A program made the translations under genes and the position numbers. A stretch of 35,915 nucleotides of DNA from the NCBI GenBank assembly GCA_021817735.1, contig JAKAFX010000009.1, positions 1 to 35,915 on the forward strand, given 5' to 3'. Source of the stretch: Thermoplasmata archaeon. Its GTDB lineage: Archaea; Thermoplasmatota; Thermoplasmata; Thermoplasmatales; Thermoplasmataceae. Under the pieces are notes generated by a model. It was given only the letters and a program-made list of their open reading frames with translations. It did no database searches and was not told the DNA's origin. This document shows positions 7,456 through 15,952 of the stretch, in pieces. How positions within the stretch are numbered: the stretch's first letter is position 1; each line of letters opens with the position of its first letter.

Positions 7456-9465
7456 ATGCACACTGAGGATAGCATTCCAGAAACTCCAGAGGGACAGGAA
7501 ATAGGTACATCGGAAGTTACAGGCTTTTCAGTCAACCACATGGACCTTTCAAAGGACCCCCTGACAGACTTTGCTTCATATTCATTTGGGACCTGGGCCA
7601 GAACCCACCCAATCCCGGCTGACAAGGTCAGCTGGGGTACCTTCGTTGAGCTCTCCGAGAGAAATATGGATTCGCTCCACTCTATTCTTGAGTCCTGCCT
7701 CATCAATGCGAATGGTGATCCCCTGAGACTACAACTGGGCAGTTTCTATGCATCCGCCATGGACACAAGTACCATTGACTCCCTAGGATTCAGGCCATTG
7801 GAACCAATGCTGAAGGTTGCTTCCGGATGGTCTGACCGTGGTGGTCTGGTTGATGCCCTTGCGACTCTTCACCTGAATGCTGTTTTTCCATTTTTCAGGA
7901 TCTCCTCTGCACCGGATGAGAAGAACAGCACGGTATACGCACTTCGACTTGATCAGGGAGGATTATCACTGCCTGACAGGGATTATTACCTCGAGCCTGA
8001 GTTCGCTGAAATCATGGAATCATACCGGGCCCACATCACCAGGATGCTCATACTGAAGGGGCAGAAGCCCGATGAAGCAGCTTTGCGTGCAACAAGAATC
8101 ATTGCACTTGAGACTGCCCTTGCGAAAGGCAGCCGCTCTCGTACCGAGTTGAGGGATGCGGAAAGGAACTACAACAGGATCGAGAAGGGTGACCTTGATC
8201 CCCGGTTCCCGGAATTAAATCTGGGGAGGTATCTCGGACTGATTGGGCTTCCTGACGTGGAATATTTAATAGTCGGGCAGCCTGAATATCTGTCTTCGCT
8301 TGAGAAGATCCTTGCAGAGTTCTCACTGGACGATGTCAGGAATTACATGCAGTGGCAGGTTATCTGCGACGCTGCTCCCTATCTCTTCCGGGAAGCCGAG
8401 GAGGAGAGTTTTGATTTTTTCAGCAGGAAAATTATGGGCAGGGAGAAACAGGAACCCAGATGGAAGAGGGCCGTAAGGATTGTCGACGGCTGCCTTGGTG
8501 AATCCTTAGGAAAGCTGTATGTCGAGAAATATTTCGGGCCCGAGGCAAGGACTGAGATGGGGGTCATGGTGGATGATATAAGGGAGGTTTTTGCGGAAAG
8601 GCTCAAGTCACTCTCATGGATGGGCGAGGAGACAAAGAAGCGAGCGCTTGCAAAGTTCTATCGTTTCAGGGCAAAGATCGGGCATCCTGAGAAATTCAGG
8701 GATTATTCATCAGTCAGGATAGACAGGAGGGATTTTCTTGGCAACGTTTCCAGATCATGGAAATTTGAGACGGAGCGGCAGATCAAAAGGGTTGGGAAGC
8801 CAGTCGACAGGAACGAGTGGTACATGACTCCCCCCACGGTCAATGCATACTTCTCTCCTCCCGAGAACGAGATTGTCTTTCCTGCAGGGATACTACAGCC
8901 CCCTTTTTTTCAAGTGGGAGGAGATATAGCAGTCAATTATGGCGCCATTGGTGCAGTGATATCCCATGAGATCACCCATGGGTATGATGACCAGGGCAGG
9001 AAGTACGATGAACTAGGGAACCTCAATGACTGGTGGACGCCAGATGACGCGGGGAACTTCAAGAAGTTGTCTGCCGAGATAGTCGACCAGTACTCTGCGC
9101 TCGAGGTGCTTCCAGGGCTCCATGTGAATGGGGAACTGACACTGGGGGAGAATATCGCTGATTTTGGGGGTGTAAGCATAGCTTTCGAGGCTCTGCGAAG
9201 AAGGCTGGCGAGAAATCCTGAGCTCAACAAGGTTGTGGATGGGCTTACTGCTGAACAGAGATTCTTTGTTGCCTGGGCACAGGTATGGAAGGCAAACGAA
9301 AGGGACCAGTATATCAGGATGTTGGTCACGGTGGACCCGCATGCCCCTCCTAGATTCAGGGCCTCGATTCCAGTTTATAATCACCCTGCGTTCCACGATC
9401 TTTTCAATGGTTCTTCCGCCGAATCCAATTCAGTTCGGAATTCCAGAAGAGTGAGTATATGGTAG
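7456..9465 (+). CDS. pepO: M13 family (neprilysin/PepO-like) zinc metallopeptidase
   Basis: This oligopeptide-cleaving zinc metallopeptidase is 669 residues long from ATG 7456 (the ORF track uses GTG 7450). The zinc site is complete: VISHEITHGYDDQGRKYD carries HExxH near residue 503, and ENIADFGGV near 565 supplies the third ligand Glu and the Asp of the family motif. The substrate-binding NAYF segment with PPENEIVFPAGILQPP lies between residues 450 and 490, as in neprilysin and PepO. No signal peptide or membrane segment is seen, so the enzyme is probably cytoplasmic, unlike the membrane-anchored animal members. A role in finishing peptide breakdown is likely. The C-terminus is slightly divergent: the usual CxVW ending is replaced by RRVSIW. 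Assignment is secure. Confidence 0.93.
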   Translation: MHTEDSIPETPEGQEIGTSEVTGFSVNHMDLSKDPLTDFASYSFGTWARTHPIPADKVSWGTFVELSERNMDSLHSILESCLINANGDPLRLQLGSFYASAMDTSTIDSLGFRPLEPMLKVASGWSDRGGLVDALATLHLNAVFPFFRISSAPDEKNSTVYALRLDQGGLSLPDRDYYLEPEFAEIMESYRAHITRMLILKGQKPDEAALRATRIIALETALAKGSRSRTELRDAERNYNRIEKGDLDPRFPELNLGRYLGLIGLPDVEYLIVGQPEYLSSLEKILAEFSLDDVRNYMQWQVICDAAPYLFREAEEESFDFFSRKIMGREKQEPRWKRAVRIVDGCLGESLGKLYVEKYFGPEARTEMGVMVDDIREVFAERLKSLSWMGEETKKRALAKFYRFRAKIGHPEKFRDYSSVRIDRRDFLGNVSRSWKFETERQIKRVGKPVDRNEWYMTPPTVNAYFSPPENEIVFPAGILQPPFFQVGGDIAVNYGAIGAVISHEITHGYDDQGRKYDELGNLNDWWTPDDAGNFKKLSAEIVDQYSALEVLPGLHVNGELTLGENIADFGGVSIAFEALRRRLARNPELNKVVDGLTAEQRFFVAWAQVWKANERDQYIRMLVTVDPHAPPRFRASIPVYNHPAFHDLFNGSSAESNSVRNSRRVSIW

Positions 9466-9573
9466 GAATCGCGTTAGGTTGAGCATCGCTTTACGCCCTG
9501 GGCATAAAAACCTCGGCCTCCAAGTGTCGATACAGCGTTGGATCAAGAAATGCCCCTGATCATCAGATAAGAA

Positions 9574-9646
9574 AGCCACTGGAGGGTTTCGATCCCCCGA
9601 CCTACTGATTACAAATCAGTTGCTCTGCCGGCTGAGCTACAGTGGC
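9574..9646 (-). tRNA. tRNA-Thr (anticodon UGU)
   Basis: Read on the minus strand, the gene folds into a full cloverleaf. The acceptor stem GCCACTG pairs with CAGTGGC (7 bp). The D-arm is GCTC/GAGC, the anticodon arm is ACTGA-TTTGTAA-TCAGT with anticodon TGT, and the T-arm is GGGGG-ATCGAAA-CCCTC. The discriminator is T, expected for archaeal tRNA-Thr. CCA is not encoded and no intron is present. The T-loop has A rather than T at position 54. A TATA box lies about 35 bp upstream. Confidence 0.97.
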
Positions 9647-9674
9647 ACTTGATTCTCCCGAGATAACAGGAGCA

Positions 9675-9686
9675 GATATAAAAAAT
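9675..9686 (-). promoter_or_regulatory. TATA box of the tRNA-Thr gene
   Basis: On the minus strand it reads ATTTTTTATATC, centred about 35 bp from the mature tRNA 5' end. This implies a leader of roughly 9 nt removed by RNase P. Confidence 0.65.
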
Positions 9687-9751
9687 GGTTTGTTATCCAT
9701 GGGGAATAGCCAGAGCCAAGAAACAGGTGGAAACAATTTTGACTGCTCAAA

Positions 9752-9762
9752 ATCTATATAAT
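9752..9762 (+). promoter_or_regulatory. TATA box of the 117-residue membrane protein gene
   Basis: TCTATATAATA is centred about 26 nt before the TTG at 9783, which supports a leaderless TTG start. Confidence 0.55.
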
Positions 9763-9782
9763 ACCAAGATGTAAGAGCCGCA

Positions 9783-10136
9783 TTGAAATCAAATCTTTCA
9801 GAAGGACATGGCGGAGCAGCAGTCGATCCTGAAAAAGAACGGATTAAGCGCCAGTTCGATCAACACTGGAAATTGAAGAACATGGAAACCCAGGAGAACA
9901 TTAGCCCAGCTACTTGGGCAAAGTTCGTTCTTGAGCTGGTGCTTCCATCAGTTATAGTCGTGACCCTGATGATATATTACATCCACATGAGCCTGCTGAT
10001 AACGTGGGGGACCTACATTGTGCTTGTCTTTGGGATCACCTTTGGCTTCATGAAGTTCTTTTTTGGGTTCAGCCTGACAGAAAATGTCGCGAGGGACCTC
10101 AGGAAGAAAGGCTTCGTGAAGTACAAGAAGAAGTAA
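9783..10136 (+). CDS. Conserved-type small membrane protein, two transmembrane segments
   Basis: I do not recognise a named family. The 117-residue protein has a charged N-terminal half (DPEKERIKRQFDQHWKLKNM) and two hydrophobic segments, about residues 52-70 (FVLELVLPSVIVVTLMIYYI) and 74-97. A basic C-terminal tail ends in KYKKK. This layout suggests a membrane protein with both termini cytoplasmic. No ATG or GTG lies in frame upstream before a stop. TTG at 9783 is the only sensible start and sits at leaderless distance from a good TATA box. It converges on the PiT operon. Confidence 0.75.
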   Translation: MKSNLSEGHGGAAVDPEKERIKRQFDQHWKLKNMETQENISPATWAKFVLELVLPSVIVVTLMIYYIHMSLLITWGTYIVLVFGITFGFMKFFFGFSLTENVARDLRKKGFVKYKKK

Positions 10137-10195
10137 TGACCTTTTGGTGAAAGCCTTTCATTAAGGTTCTCTACTCTCTGTTTGGTACCTTCCGC

Positions 10196-11098
10196 TTAAT
10201 AGGCCAATCCTAGCAAGAATCCCAGGAGAGGAGACATAATCCAGGTCGCAGCCACCACCATAAATGGCCTTAAATGAAGCGCCTTGAACCTGTAGGACAA
10301 CCCGCTTCCTAGCACACTGGCAGTAAGCGTCTGGGTGCTTGAGAGAGGGATCCCAAACTGTGTCCCGATCTCGACAGCGATTGTCGATAGAACCAGGGAG
10401 ACAAGGGCGTTGGAGTATCTCATGGAGAACATTTCCTCCCCGACTCTCCTTATTGTCCCGTTGGCTAGAAGCAAACCCCCTCCCGCGATCCCGACAACCA
10501 TTACAGGCATGGTGTAGGCCCCATACCCGGAAACTGCCCCAATAAGGCCCAGGGTATTTGCCCCCAGTGCAAAGGCAGTTGCAAACGACGTCACTACAAG
10601 CAGCACCCGGGATATTGCAGTGATTCTCCATGGGTTCCTGAAGTCGATGGAGTGCATCAGCCTCAGGATCATTATGGAAAGGAAAACCAGGAGTATTGGG
10701 GAGACAAGCCATACAAGGATGAGTGCAGAAACATAGGAATTGTCTATGGGGAAACCCACCCTGGTGGAAACCCCGATGGCGGCCCCGACCAGGGCCATGG
10801 ACAGGGAGAGAGGAGACCTTATGTAGGTTGCTATGGCAAAAATGAGAAGGGAAATGCCCATCACATAGAGGATCGCTGCTGGAGTCCTGGGCATAAGGGA
10901 ACTTGCAGCCTTCACCATGAGGGTCCCCTGTAGAAGAAGACCTGCAATGAATCCCAGGATGCCGATAATTTCACCTGTGAACCTTGAGACAGTCCTGGAG
11001 CCCACAAGGGTTCCCACTGCAGCTGAAAGGTTGTTGCCGGACACCATTGCTGTCAGGAGAAATGTAACAGCTATGATCAGGACGTAAAGGTAGGTCAT
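10196..11098 (-). CDS. PiT-family inorganic phosphate permease
   Basis: A low-affinity phosphate (possibly sulfate) permease of the PiT family, in the cytoplasmic membrane. It has 300 residues with about nine hydrophobic segments. The N-terminal half begins with MVSGNNLSAAVGTLVGSRTV, a variant of the repeated GANDxANAxGT signature. The second repeat is seen as GIPLSSTQTLTASVLGSGL, matching the usual P.S.T.....G...G motif. The upstream gene encodes a DUF47/PhoU-like protein whose end overlaps this ATG by 4 nt (ATGA), a classic translationally coupled pair. DUF47 partners commonly accompany PiT permeases. The ORF at 10161-10712 is an out-of-frame shadow. Confidence 0.9.
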   Translation of the reverse strand: MTYLYVLIIAVTFLLTAMVSGNNLSAAVGTLVGSRTVSRFTGEIIGILGFIAGLLLQGTLMVKAASSLMPRTPAAILYVMGISLLIFAIATYIRSPLSLSMALVGAAIGVSTRVGFPIDNSYVSALILVWLVSPILLVFLSIMILRLMHSIDFRNPWRITAISRVLLVVTSFATAFALGANTLGLIGAVSGYGAYTMPVMVVGIAGGGLLLANGTIRRVGEEMFSMRYSNALVSLVLSTIAVEIGTQFGIPLSSTQTLTASVLGSGLSYRFKALHLRPFMVVAATWIMSPLLGFLLGLAY

Positions 11099-11778
11099 TT
11101 GGTCAGCGAAGTTATAATTGTCAGCACCGTGTCGGCAATGTCCTCGCAGTCGTCCAGCAGGTCATCTATCTTGTGGACCATGTCTGTAAGGTGAGAGAAT
11201 GTGAGGTAGCCTATGGTTGAAGAGTTCCGGTAAAGCTCGTCTATTACCTCGTCCTTGAGCTCGTCCACTTTCTCTTCCTTTTCCTCGATCTGTTTCCTGT
11301 ATAGCCTCATCTGCTCAGAGTTCTCTGACAGGAGCATGTTTTTTAGGGACTTGAGGGCATCCTCGTTGATGTCAAGCATCCTGGTGAATTTTCCGTACTC
11401 CTTGAATATGAAGGATTTCTCAGCCTCCTTGAATTCTTGAACCGGCACCATCATTCTCCTCATTTCCCTGATTGCAAAATATGATAGATCCAGAAGGGTG
11501 TCGCAGTTCTCCACGAGTGTAAAAAGGCTGTTCATAAGTGTCGAGCTGATAGCCCCATTGGTGATCTCATGCTTGAGGGTCATTGTGAGCTCATCTGCCT
11601 TCTTCTCAAGCATCCTGATTTCGCTGTTAGCTTTCTCGATATTTCCCCTAGAGCCGTCCATGGCAGGGATCAGTAGCATGTTTGACTTCTCGGCAAGGTC
11701 AACATACCCCACCACCTCGCTCAGCAGGTGCCTCTCTCCAACCACCATCAGTTTCTTGAGGAATCCGTAGTTGACCAC
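11095..11778 (-). CDS. DUF47 (PhoU-like) phosphate transport regulator
   Basis: A cytoplasmic, almost entirely helical protein of the DUF47/TIGR00153 family, resembling PhoU. It likely controls the PiT permease encoded immediately downstream (4-nt overlap). Helical segments rich in Glu, Lys and Leu run throughout, and HLTDMVHKIDDLLDDCEDIADTVL near the C-terminus has the ExxxD/DxxxD-type metal-binding pattern of PhoU proteins. The ORF track starts at TTG 11787, but the TATA box TTTATAAA at 11797-11804 is only about 13 nt from it. GTG at 11778 lies at leaderless distance and is preferred, giving 227 residues. The family call is firm; the start is a judgement. Confidence 0.87.
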   Translation of the reverse strand: MVNYGFLKKLMVVGERHLLSEVVGYVDLAEKSNMLLIPAMDGSRGNIEKANSEIRMLEKKADELTMTLKHEITNGAISSTLMNSLFTLVENCDTLLDLSYFAIREMRRMMVPVQEFKEAEKSFIFKEYGKFTRMLDINEDALKSLKNMLLSENSEQMRLYRKQIEEKEEKVDELKDEVIDELYRNSSTIGYLTFSHLTDMVHKIDDLLDDCEDIADTVLTIITSLTK

Positions 11779-11796
11779 CCTACTCAATACGAAACC

Positions 11797-11804
11797 TTTA
11801 TAAA
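11797..11804 (-). promoter_or_regulatory. TATA box of the DUF47-PiT operon
   Basis: On the minus strand this reads TTTATAAA. Its centre is 22-24 nt from GTG 11778. An imperfect CTTTC-A-GAAAG inverted repeat lies just upstream and could be an operator, weakly supported. Confidence 0.55.
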
Positions 11805-11905
11805 TCTTCTTTCAGAAAGGATCCTTGCTGCTGGTAGAGCGGTGCCAGTCCCCTGCCGTGCAGAACCGAAAATCTTTTTTATCCCTCTTGGAGTCACTCC
11901 TCCCA

Positions 11906-12538
11906 TTGGATTATATCTTCTTCTTCCTCACCGTATTTGCTGCTATCTTCTCAATACTGAACCCTGTTGGAGCAGTCCCAATACTGGTGTCCCTCACTGA
12001 GGGTTATACCCTTAAGGAGAGGGATACGGTCATAAGAATCAGCATTGCAGTGGCCGGAGGCATGATCCTTGGCTTCATGTTTCTTGGGACATACATTTTC
12101 GATATCTTTGGCATTGATATTTATGATTTCCAGATTGCGGGTGGCATTCTGGTATTCAAGGTAGCGTTTGACATGCTGCAGGGCAGAACCTCCAATACCA
12201 AGATAACTGCCGCAGAAGAGGAGGAGTCCAAGCAGAGAAGCGCGATAGGGGTTGCACCAATCGGGACTCCCCTGTTAGCTGGGCCTGGCTCCATAACCAC
12301 AGCGATAATCTACTATAATGAGCGGAGCGGGGTCTACGTCGACAAGATCCTTGTGATCATTGCCATACTCCTGGTGCTGGCCACGAGCTTCCTTGTCCTG
12401 CGCTACTCGCTTGGTATCTTCAAGAGGATCGGAAATACCGGCTCCCTCATAGTAAGCAGGATCATGGGTCTCCTGATAGCATCTGTTGGAGTGGGGTTCA
12501 TTGTCGCCGGCATTGCAGGCGTCATGACCCTGTTCTAG
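11906..12538 (+). CDS. MarC-family integral membrane protein
   Basis: Six-transmembrane protein of the MarC/UPF0056 family, whose function is still not established despite the old link to multiple antibiotic resistance. The family signatures SILNPVGAVPILVSLT near the N-terminus and GTPLLAGPGSITTAIIY in the middle are clear, and a hydrophobic C-terminus ends with VGFIVAGIAGVM. The ORF track begins at 11825, which adds 27 residues without family character. TTG at 11906 gives 210 residues, the usual length. It sits about 28 nt after a TTTTTTAT box, so I prefer it. The gene is divergent from the DUF47-PiT operon and converges on the aroD gene, overlapping its end by 4 nt. Confidence 0.87.
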   Translation: MDYIFFFLTVFAAIFSILNPVGAVPILVSLTEGYTLKERDTVIRISIAVAGGMILGFMFLGTYIFDIFGIDIYDFQIAGGILVFKVAFDMLQGRTSNTKITAAEEEESKQRSAIGVAPIGTPLLAGPGSITTAIIYYNERSGVYVDKILVIIAILLVLATSFLVLRYSLGIFKRIGNTGSLIVSRIMGLLIASVGVGFIVAGIAGVMTLF

Positions 12539-13233
12539 CGCCTGGTGAAGAACCTGCTGAGGTCTGCCCTGAATTCCTCCAGTTCTGGCTGTCCCACTGC
12601 CGTGGGCTGGCCATCATGCACATAGTTCAGATCAGAGATGAGGCAGGCCGATACCAGTCGCATGAATTCCGAGCCTTTTCCCATGGGAATGAAGGCCATG
12701 GGCCTTCCTTGGCGGCTCTTGAACTCGCTGACCAATGCCATGTCCCTGATAAAGGGATCGCTTTCCTGGTACCACGCTGCGATCTTGATGAGATCTGCTG
12801 GGGCCCTCTCCAGTGTTTCGAGGCTTTTTCCAAGTGATTCCCCTGGCCCCAGGTGCATTGATGCTATGACGGCAACGCCAGATGGCACCGTAATTCCTGA
12901 CCCCAGCAATGTGTAATCCAGGTCAACTGCCGGGCACCCTGCCTCTACGGCTGCACCGTAGTATGCCTTGGCCTCAGCCTGGTCTGAAGTCCTAAAGGTG
13001 AAGACAAAGTCAATCTTCATCTCGAGGAGCTTCCTGACCATGTGCTTCAGTGCATCCGGACTCCTTTGGGTGAATAGATCGTACCTGACTTCGTAAAGCA
13101 CGTCCGTCTTTCTCGCACCGGATGAAAACGTCCTTAAAAGGGAGAGTCCATCTACATCGAAGATCGAAACGATCAGTGAGGGTTTTCCAGTTTCTATGAC
13201 TGCACTGCCTATTGATATCCTGACTTTTGACAC
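12535..13233 (-). CDS. aroD: Type I 3-dehydroquinate dehydratase
   Basis: The third step of the shikimate pathway: dehydration of 3-dehydroquinate through a lysine Schiff base. The 232-residue barrel protein shows the strand motif LYEVRYDLF with the catalytic-site Glu, DFVFTFRT, AVDLDY, VIASMHL with the proton-shuttling His, ADLIKIA with the Schiff-base Lys, and IPMGKGSEF followed by PTAVGQPELEEFR near the C-terminus. The usual SYHDF around the catalytic His is changed to ASMHL, a divergence but with the His kept. The start is GTG at 13233. No other shikimate genes are visible. The stop overlaps the end of marC by 4 nt on the opposite strand. Confidence 0.85.
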   Translation of the reverse strand: MSKVRISIGSAVIETGKPSLIVSIFDVDGLSLLRTFSSGARKTDVLYEVRYDLFTQRSPDALKHMVRKLLEMKIDFVFTFRTSDQAEAKAYYGAAVEAGCPAVDLDYTLLGSGITVPSGVAVIASMHLGPGESLGKSLETLERAPADLIKIAAWYQESDPFIRDMALVSEFKSRQGRPMAFIPMGKGSEFMRLVSACLISDLNYVHDGQPTAVGQPELEEFRADLSRFFTRR

Positions 13234-13263
13234 GAATCCACGCTATATGGAAACACCGCCTCA

Positions 13264-13275
13264 AATTTATATTCC
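13264..13275. promoter_or_regulatory. Probable bidirectional TATA element between aroD and the winged-helix regulator
   Basis: AAATTTATATTC is centred near 13270, about 34 nt from the ATG at 13303 and about 37 nt from the GTG at 13233. It could serve both divergent genes with very short leaders. Confidence 0.4.
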
Positions 13276-13302
13276 ATTGCAGTCATTACAGTAGGAGCCT
13301 TC

Positions 13303-13740
13303 ATGTTCAAGATGACCGTAGTGGCCTCTCCCACAAGAGTGATTTCAGAAGACCTTGACCGAAACATCGCTTACTTCCTTTCCGATATAGGCTATATTCC
13401 AAGGCTGAGGCCGGACACCGATTTGAGTTCCATCGTATCCTCAGCTTATTTCAGGCTTTTCAAGGACTGCTTCCTGATGAATTCCGACAGGAGATGGAGC
13501 GGGGAGGAACTAATGGCCTATCTGAAGACAAGCAGGACAACGCTGTACAGGCACCTGAACAAGCTAAAGTCTCTTGATATTCTCGAGGAGACCCAGGAAG
13601 GCAAGACCAAGAGGTACAGGCTAAGGTCTGGGGATATCCTCAGGGCGTGGGGATGGGTTGAGGTGAACCTGAAGATTGCCCTTGAAGCTTATCGCAAGAA
13701 TGTTGAAAGAATAGCCTCGCTTCTGCCAGGCGCAAGATAA
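13303..13740 (+). CDS. Winged-helix transcriptional regulator
   Basis: A 145-residue DNA-binding protein. The central part, WSGEELMAYLKTSRTTLYRHLNKLKSLDILEE, is a helix-turn-helix with recognition helix RTTLYRHLNKL. The wing follows as EGKTKRYRLRSGDI, giving an ArsR/MarR-like winged-helix domain at about residues 60-115. The C-terminal helix (EVNLKIALEAYRKNVERIASLL) probably dimerises the protein. The target is unknown. It is divergent from aroD and converges on the MFS exporter gene with only 20 nt between stops, so either may be regulated by it, but nothing in sequence proves this. Two ATG codons (13303, 13312) are possible starts. Confidence 0.8.
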   Translation: MFKMTVVASPTRVISEDLDRNIAYFLSDIGYIPRLRPDTDLSSIVSSAYFRLFKDCFLMNSDRRWSGEELMAYLKTSRTTLYRHLNKLKSLDILEETQEGKTKRYRLRSGDILRAWGWVEVNLKIALEAYRKNVERIASLLPGAR

Positions 13741-13760
13741 TGGCGACTGCTGGCAAGACC

Positions 13761-15215
13761 TCAGGCCTTCCGAACGACTGAAGATAGATCATCCTTCTCT
13801 TGGTAACCAGAGTTGGCCTTTCTTCCTGACCTGGCAAATGAGAGGACTCCGGCAGCTATCAGGAGCACGATGCTCATCAACAGGGCTGAGTGTATCCCGT
13901 CCATGAACTTCAAAGCTACCGATCCTGCGAGGCTTGTGCCAGTTCCAAGAAATACGCTGAAAGCCACGTAGCGCGGTATGGTGAGGGAAGCAATGGAAAT
14001 TGTCAGGACATAACTCATGAGCGTTCCTATGCTGGAAATTGTGCGTAGCAGGCCAGATATTGATCCATAGAGTTCCCTTGGGGCCGCGGACATCACGGAA
14101 CTGTTGTTGGATGGCCAGAACATTGATCCCCCAATCCCCGAGACCAGGGAGCCAGCGATAACAACATAGAATGAACTCCCCACGCCCAGCGTGAAATAGA
14201 TCAGGACCCCAACTGCCATCAGGGAGATACCAGCAGTCGCGACCTTGCCTGCGCCGATCCTGTCGGAAAACCTCCCCATCCTCGGGGCGAGAAAGCTAGC
14301 AACGACATAGCCAGGGACCAGAATCAGGGATGAAGTGAGGGGATCGAAGCCCTTGATGCCCTGCAAGTACATGATCAGGATGAATATTATGGAAAGATAG
14401 CCTAGCGCCTGCAGGAACGCTGCAAGCAGCGAATATGACAGGACCCGGTTCCTGAAGGCTTTCATGTTGATGACGGCGTGGTCGCTCCTCGCCTCTATGA
14501 TAACGAATGGTATGATCAGCAATATACCAGTTGAAGCAAGGATCATGTTGAACTGGGTGATGCCGTTTCCTGCAATGTGCGTGGCACTGTACGTTATCAG
14601 GGATAGGATTGCCAGGAGCAAGAGCATTCCGGGGTAGTCTATCTTCGCATCCATGACCTTGTTGTCCTTGACATAGGTCACCGCTATGAGAAAACCAGCT
14701 ATGCCAATGGGGACGTTGATATAGAATATGTATTGCCATCCAATGAACGTAGTGATTATCCCTCCAAGCACTATTCCGAGGGTCCCTCCGATATTCCACC
14801 CGCTTGATGTGATGCCAAACGCCCTACCCCTTTCGCTGGGAGGGAAATAGTCTGCCACAATGGCGCTGCTGTTGGCCTGGAGCAGTGCTGCGCCAAGCCC
14901 CTGGAACGCCCTTGATATGATCAGCATGGTTATGTTGAACGAAGCTCCGCAGACAGCCGAGCCTGCAATGAAAATGAGAAAGCCAGAATTGAACATCCTG
15001 GCCCTGCCGAATATGTCCCCAAGTTTCCCAAGCTGTGTGGTAAATACTGCAAGGACAAGCAGGTAGATCAGGATGACCCAGATGGTGCCTACCAGAGTTG
15101 AATTCAGGCTGTCATTGATGTTCACAATGGCAAGTATTACGATGGTGGTGTCTACGGCGGACATAAGGGTGCCAATTAGCACGCTTGCAAGGATCAGGTT
15201 CTTCCTGTCGGTCAT
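13761..15215 (-). CDS. MFS transporter of the DHA2 (EmrB/QacA-like) drug exporter type
   Basis: A 484-residue membrane transporter with about 14 hydrophobic segments, the DHA2 layout. The N-terminal VGTLMSAVDTTIVILAIVNI contains the LDxTIVNVALP-type motif D1 in degenerate form. GKLGDIFGRARMF is the cytoplasmic loop motif A between TM2 and TM3, and GWNIGGTLGIVLGGII resembles the exporter motif C in TM5. It likely exports small hydrophobic compounds using the proton gradient; the substrate is unknown. ATG at 15215 has no clear Shine-Dalgarno. A TATA-like TTAAATAC lies at 15283-15290, implying a leader of about 45 nt. It converges on the winged-helix regulator gene. Confidence 0.9.
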   Translation of the reverse strand: MTDRKNLILASVLIGTLMSAVDTTIVILAIVNINDSLNSTLVGTIWVILIYLLVLAVFTTQLGKLGDIFGRARMFNSGFLIFIAGSAVCGASFNITMLIISRAFQGLGAALLQANSSAIVADYFPPSERGRAFGITSSGWNIGGTLGIVLGGIITTFIGWQYIFYINVPIGIAGFLIAVTYVKDNKVMDAKIDYPGMLLLLAILSLITYSATHIAGNGITQFNMILASTGILLIIPFVIIEARSDHAVINMKAFRNRVLSYSLLAAFLQALGYLSIIFILIMYLQGIKGFDPLTSSLILVPGYVVASFLAPRMGRFSDRIGAGKVATAGISLMAVGVLIYFTLGVGSSFYVVIAGSLVSGIGGSMFWPSNNSSVMSAAPRELYGSISGLLRTISSIGTLMSYVLTISIASLTIPRYVAFSVFLGTGTSLAGSVALKFMDGIHSALLMSIVLLIAAGVLSFARSGRKANSGYQEKDDLSSVVRKA

Positions 15216-15952
15216 ACAGCATCGCCAGGCGTATCCTGGTTACATATCTCCCAGGACCACGGATAACTGCGATTTTGGGATTGTATTTAACCTTGACTTG
15301 CTGAGCCGCAATGGCCGGTGGGGAATGGGTTATGTTCCCGATACTTGCTAACGGGTGCTTCTTGAAGTAGTAAGACTTCTGCTGAAATGGCTTCAATGCT
15401 CTTTGGCCATCTTCTAGGTCCACAAGTGCTAAAAACCAGCTCCGGTAGCTTGTCATGATACATTGTCCCTCAGCTGGTAAACTGAGTAAATGTCCTTGCA
15501 GGGAGTGCAGAACTTCCAGCTTTAAGTTTCCCGCGACTCGATATAACCGGGGGACACGTATCAACAAGTCTTCCCTGGCAGGGGTACCGTCCGTGCCAAG
15601 TCCTCCAGTATTATTCAAAGTCGTTCCTTGGGGTGCCTGTCATTCTTGGAGGTTCCTCCGTTGGTAAAGGCATTGTCCAGTGGTGCTTCGGATCAAATTG
15701 TAAAACGGAGGTGCAGTGAAGAGATTGGAACATCCAATGCGCCAAGGCCACCCTGCCATGACATGAGTAAGATCCGAGGATTGTAGGACATTTTTCCGGT
15801 TTTTGCCCATTTGCAGCAAAGTTCATTGGCCTTTTGCGGTATTTGAAATAACACATTAATATCGGTTCATTCCTAATGCGCCCGAAATTTTTTTGCAAAC
15901 CATACAGAGTTTGCCTGTTAACATTTAATAATGATTATCTTCTTGTAGTATA
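15216..15952. other. Gene-poor interval with possible decayed coding sequence on the minus strand
   Basis: No confident gene. Two overlapping minus-strand frames, 15611-15898 (TTG start, 95 codons) and 15112-15618 (TTG start, running into the MFS gene), could be pieces of one broken gene with a frameshift near 15615. Segments such as YSCHGRVALAHWMFQSLHC and LPAEGQCIMTSYRSWFLAL read like protein, but I cannot name a family. No terminal inverted repeats were found. The interval also holds the MFS promoter (15283-15290) and the promoter of the next plus-strand gene (15924-15931). Confidence 0.35.
15924..15931 (+). promoter_or_regulatory. TATA box of the 4-TM protein gene
   Basis: TTTAATAA is centred 26 nt before the ATG at 15953, giving a leaderless architecture. 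Confidence 0.55.

Noticed and set aside
10161-10712. 183-codon minus-strand ORF
   Set aside because: It overlaps the PiT permease in another frame; composition is Cys/Arg-rich and it lacks membrane or domain patterns, so it is a shadow.
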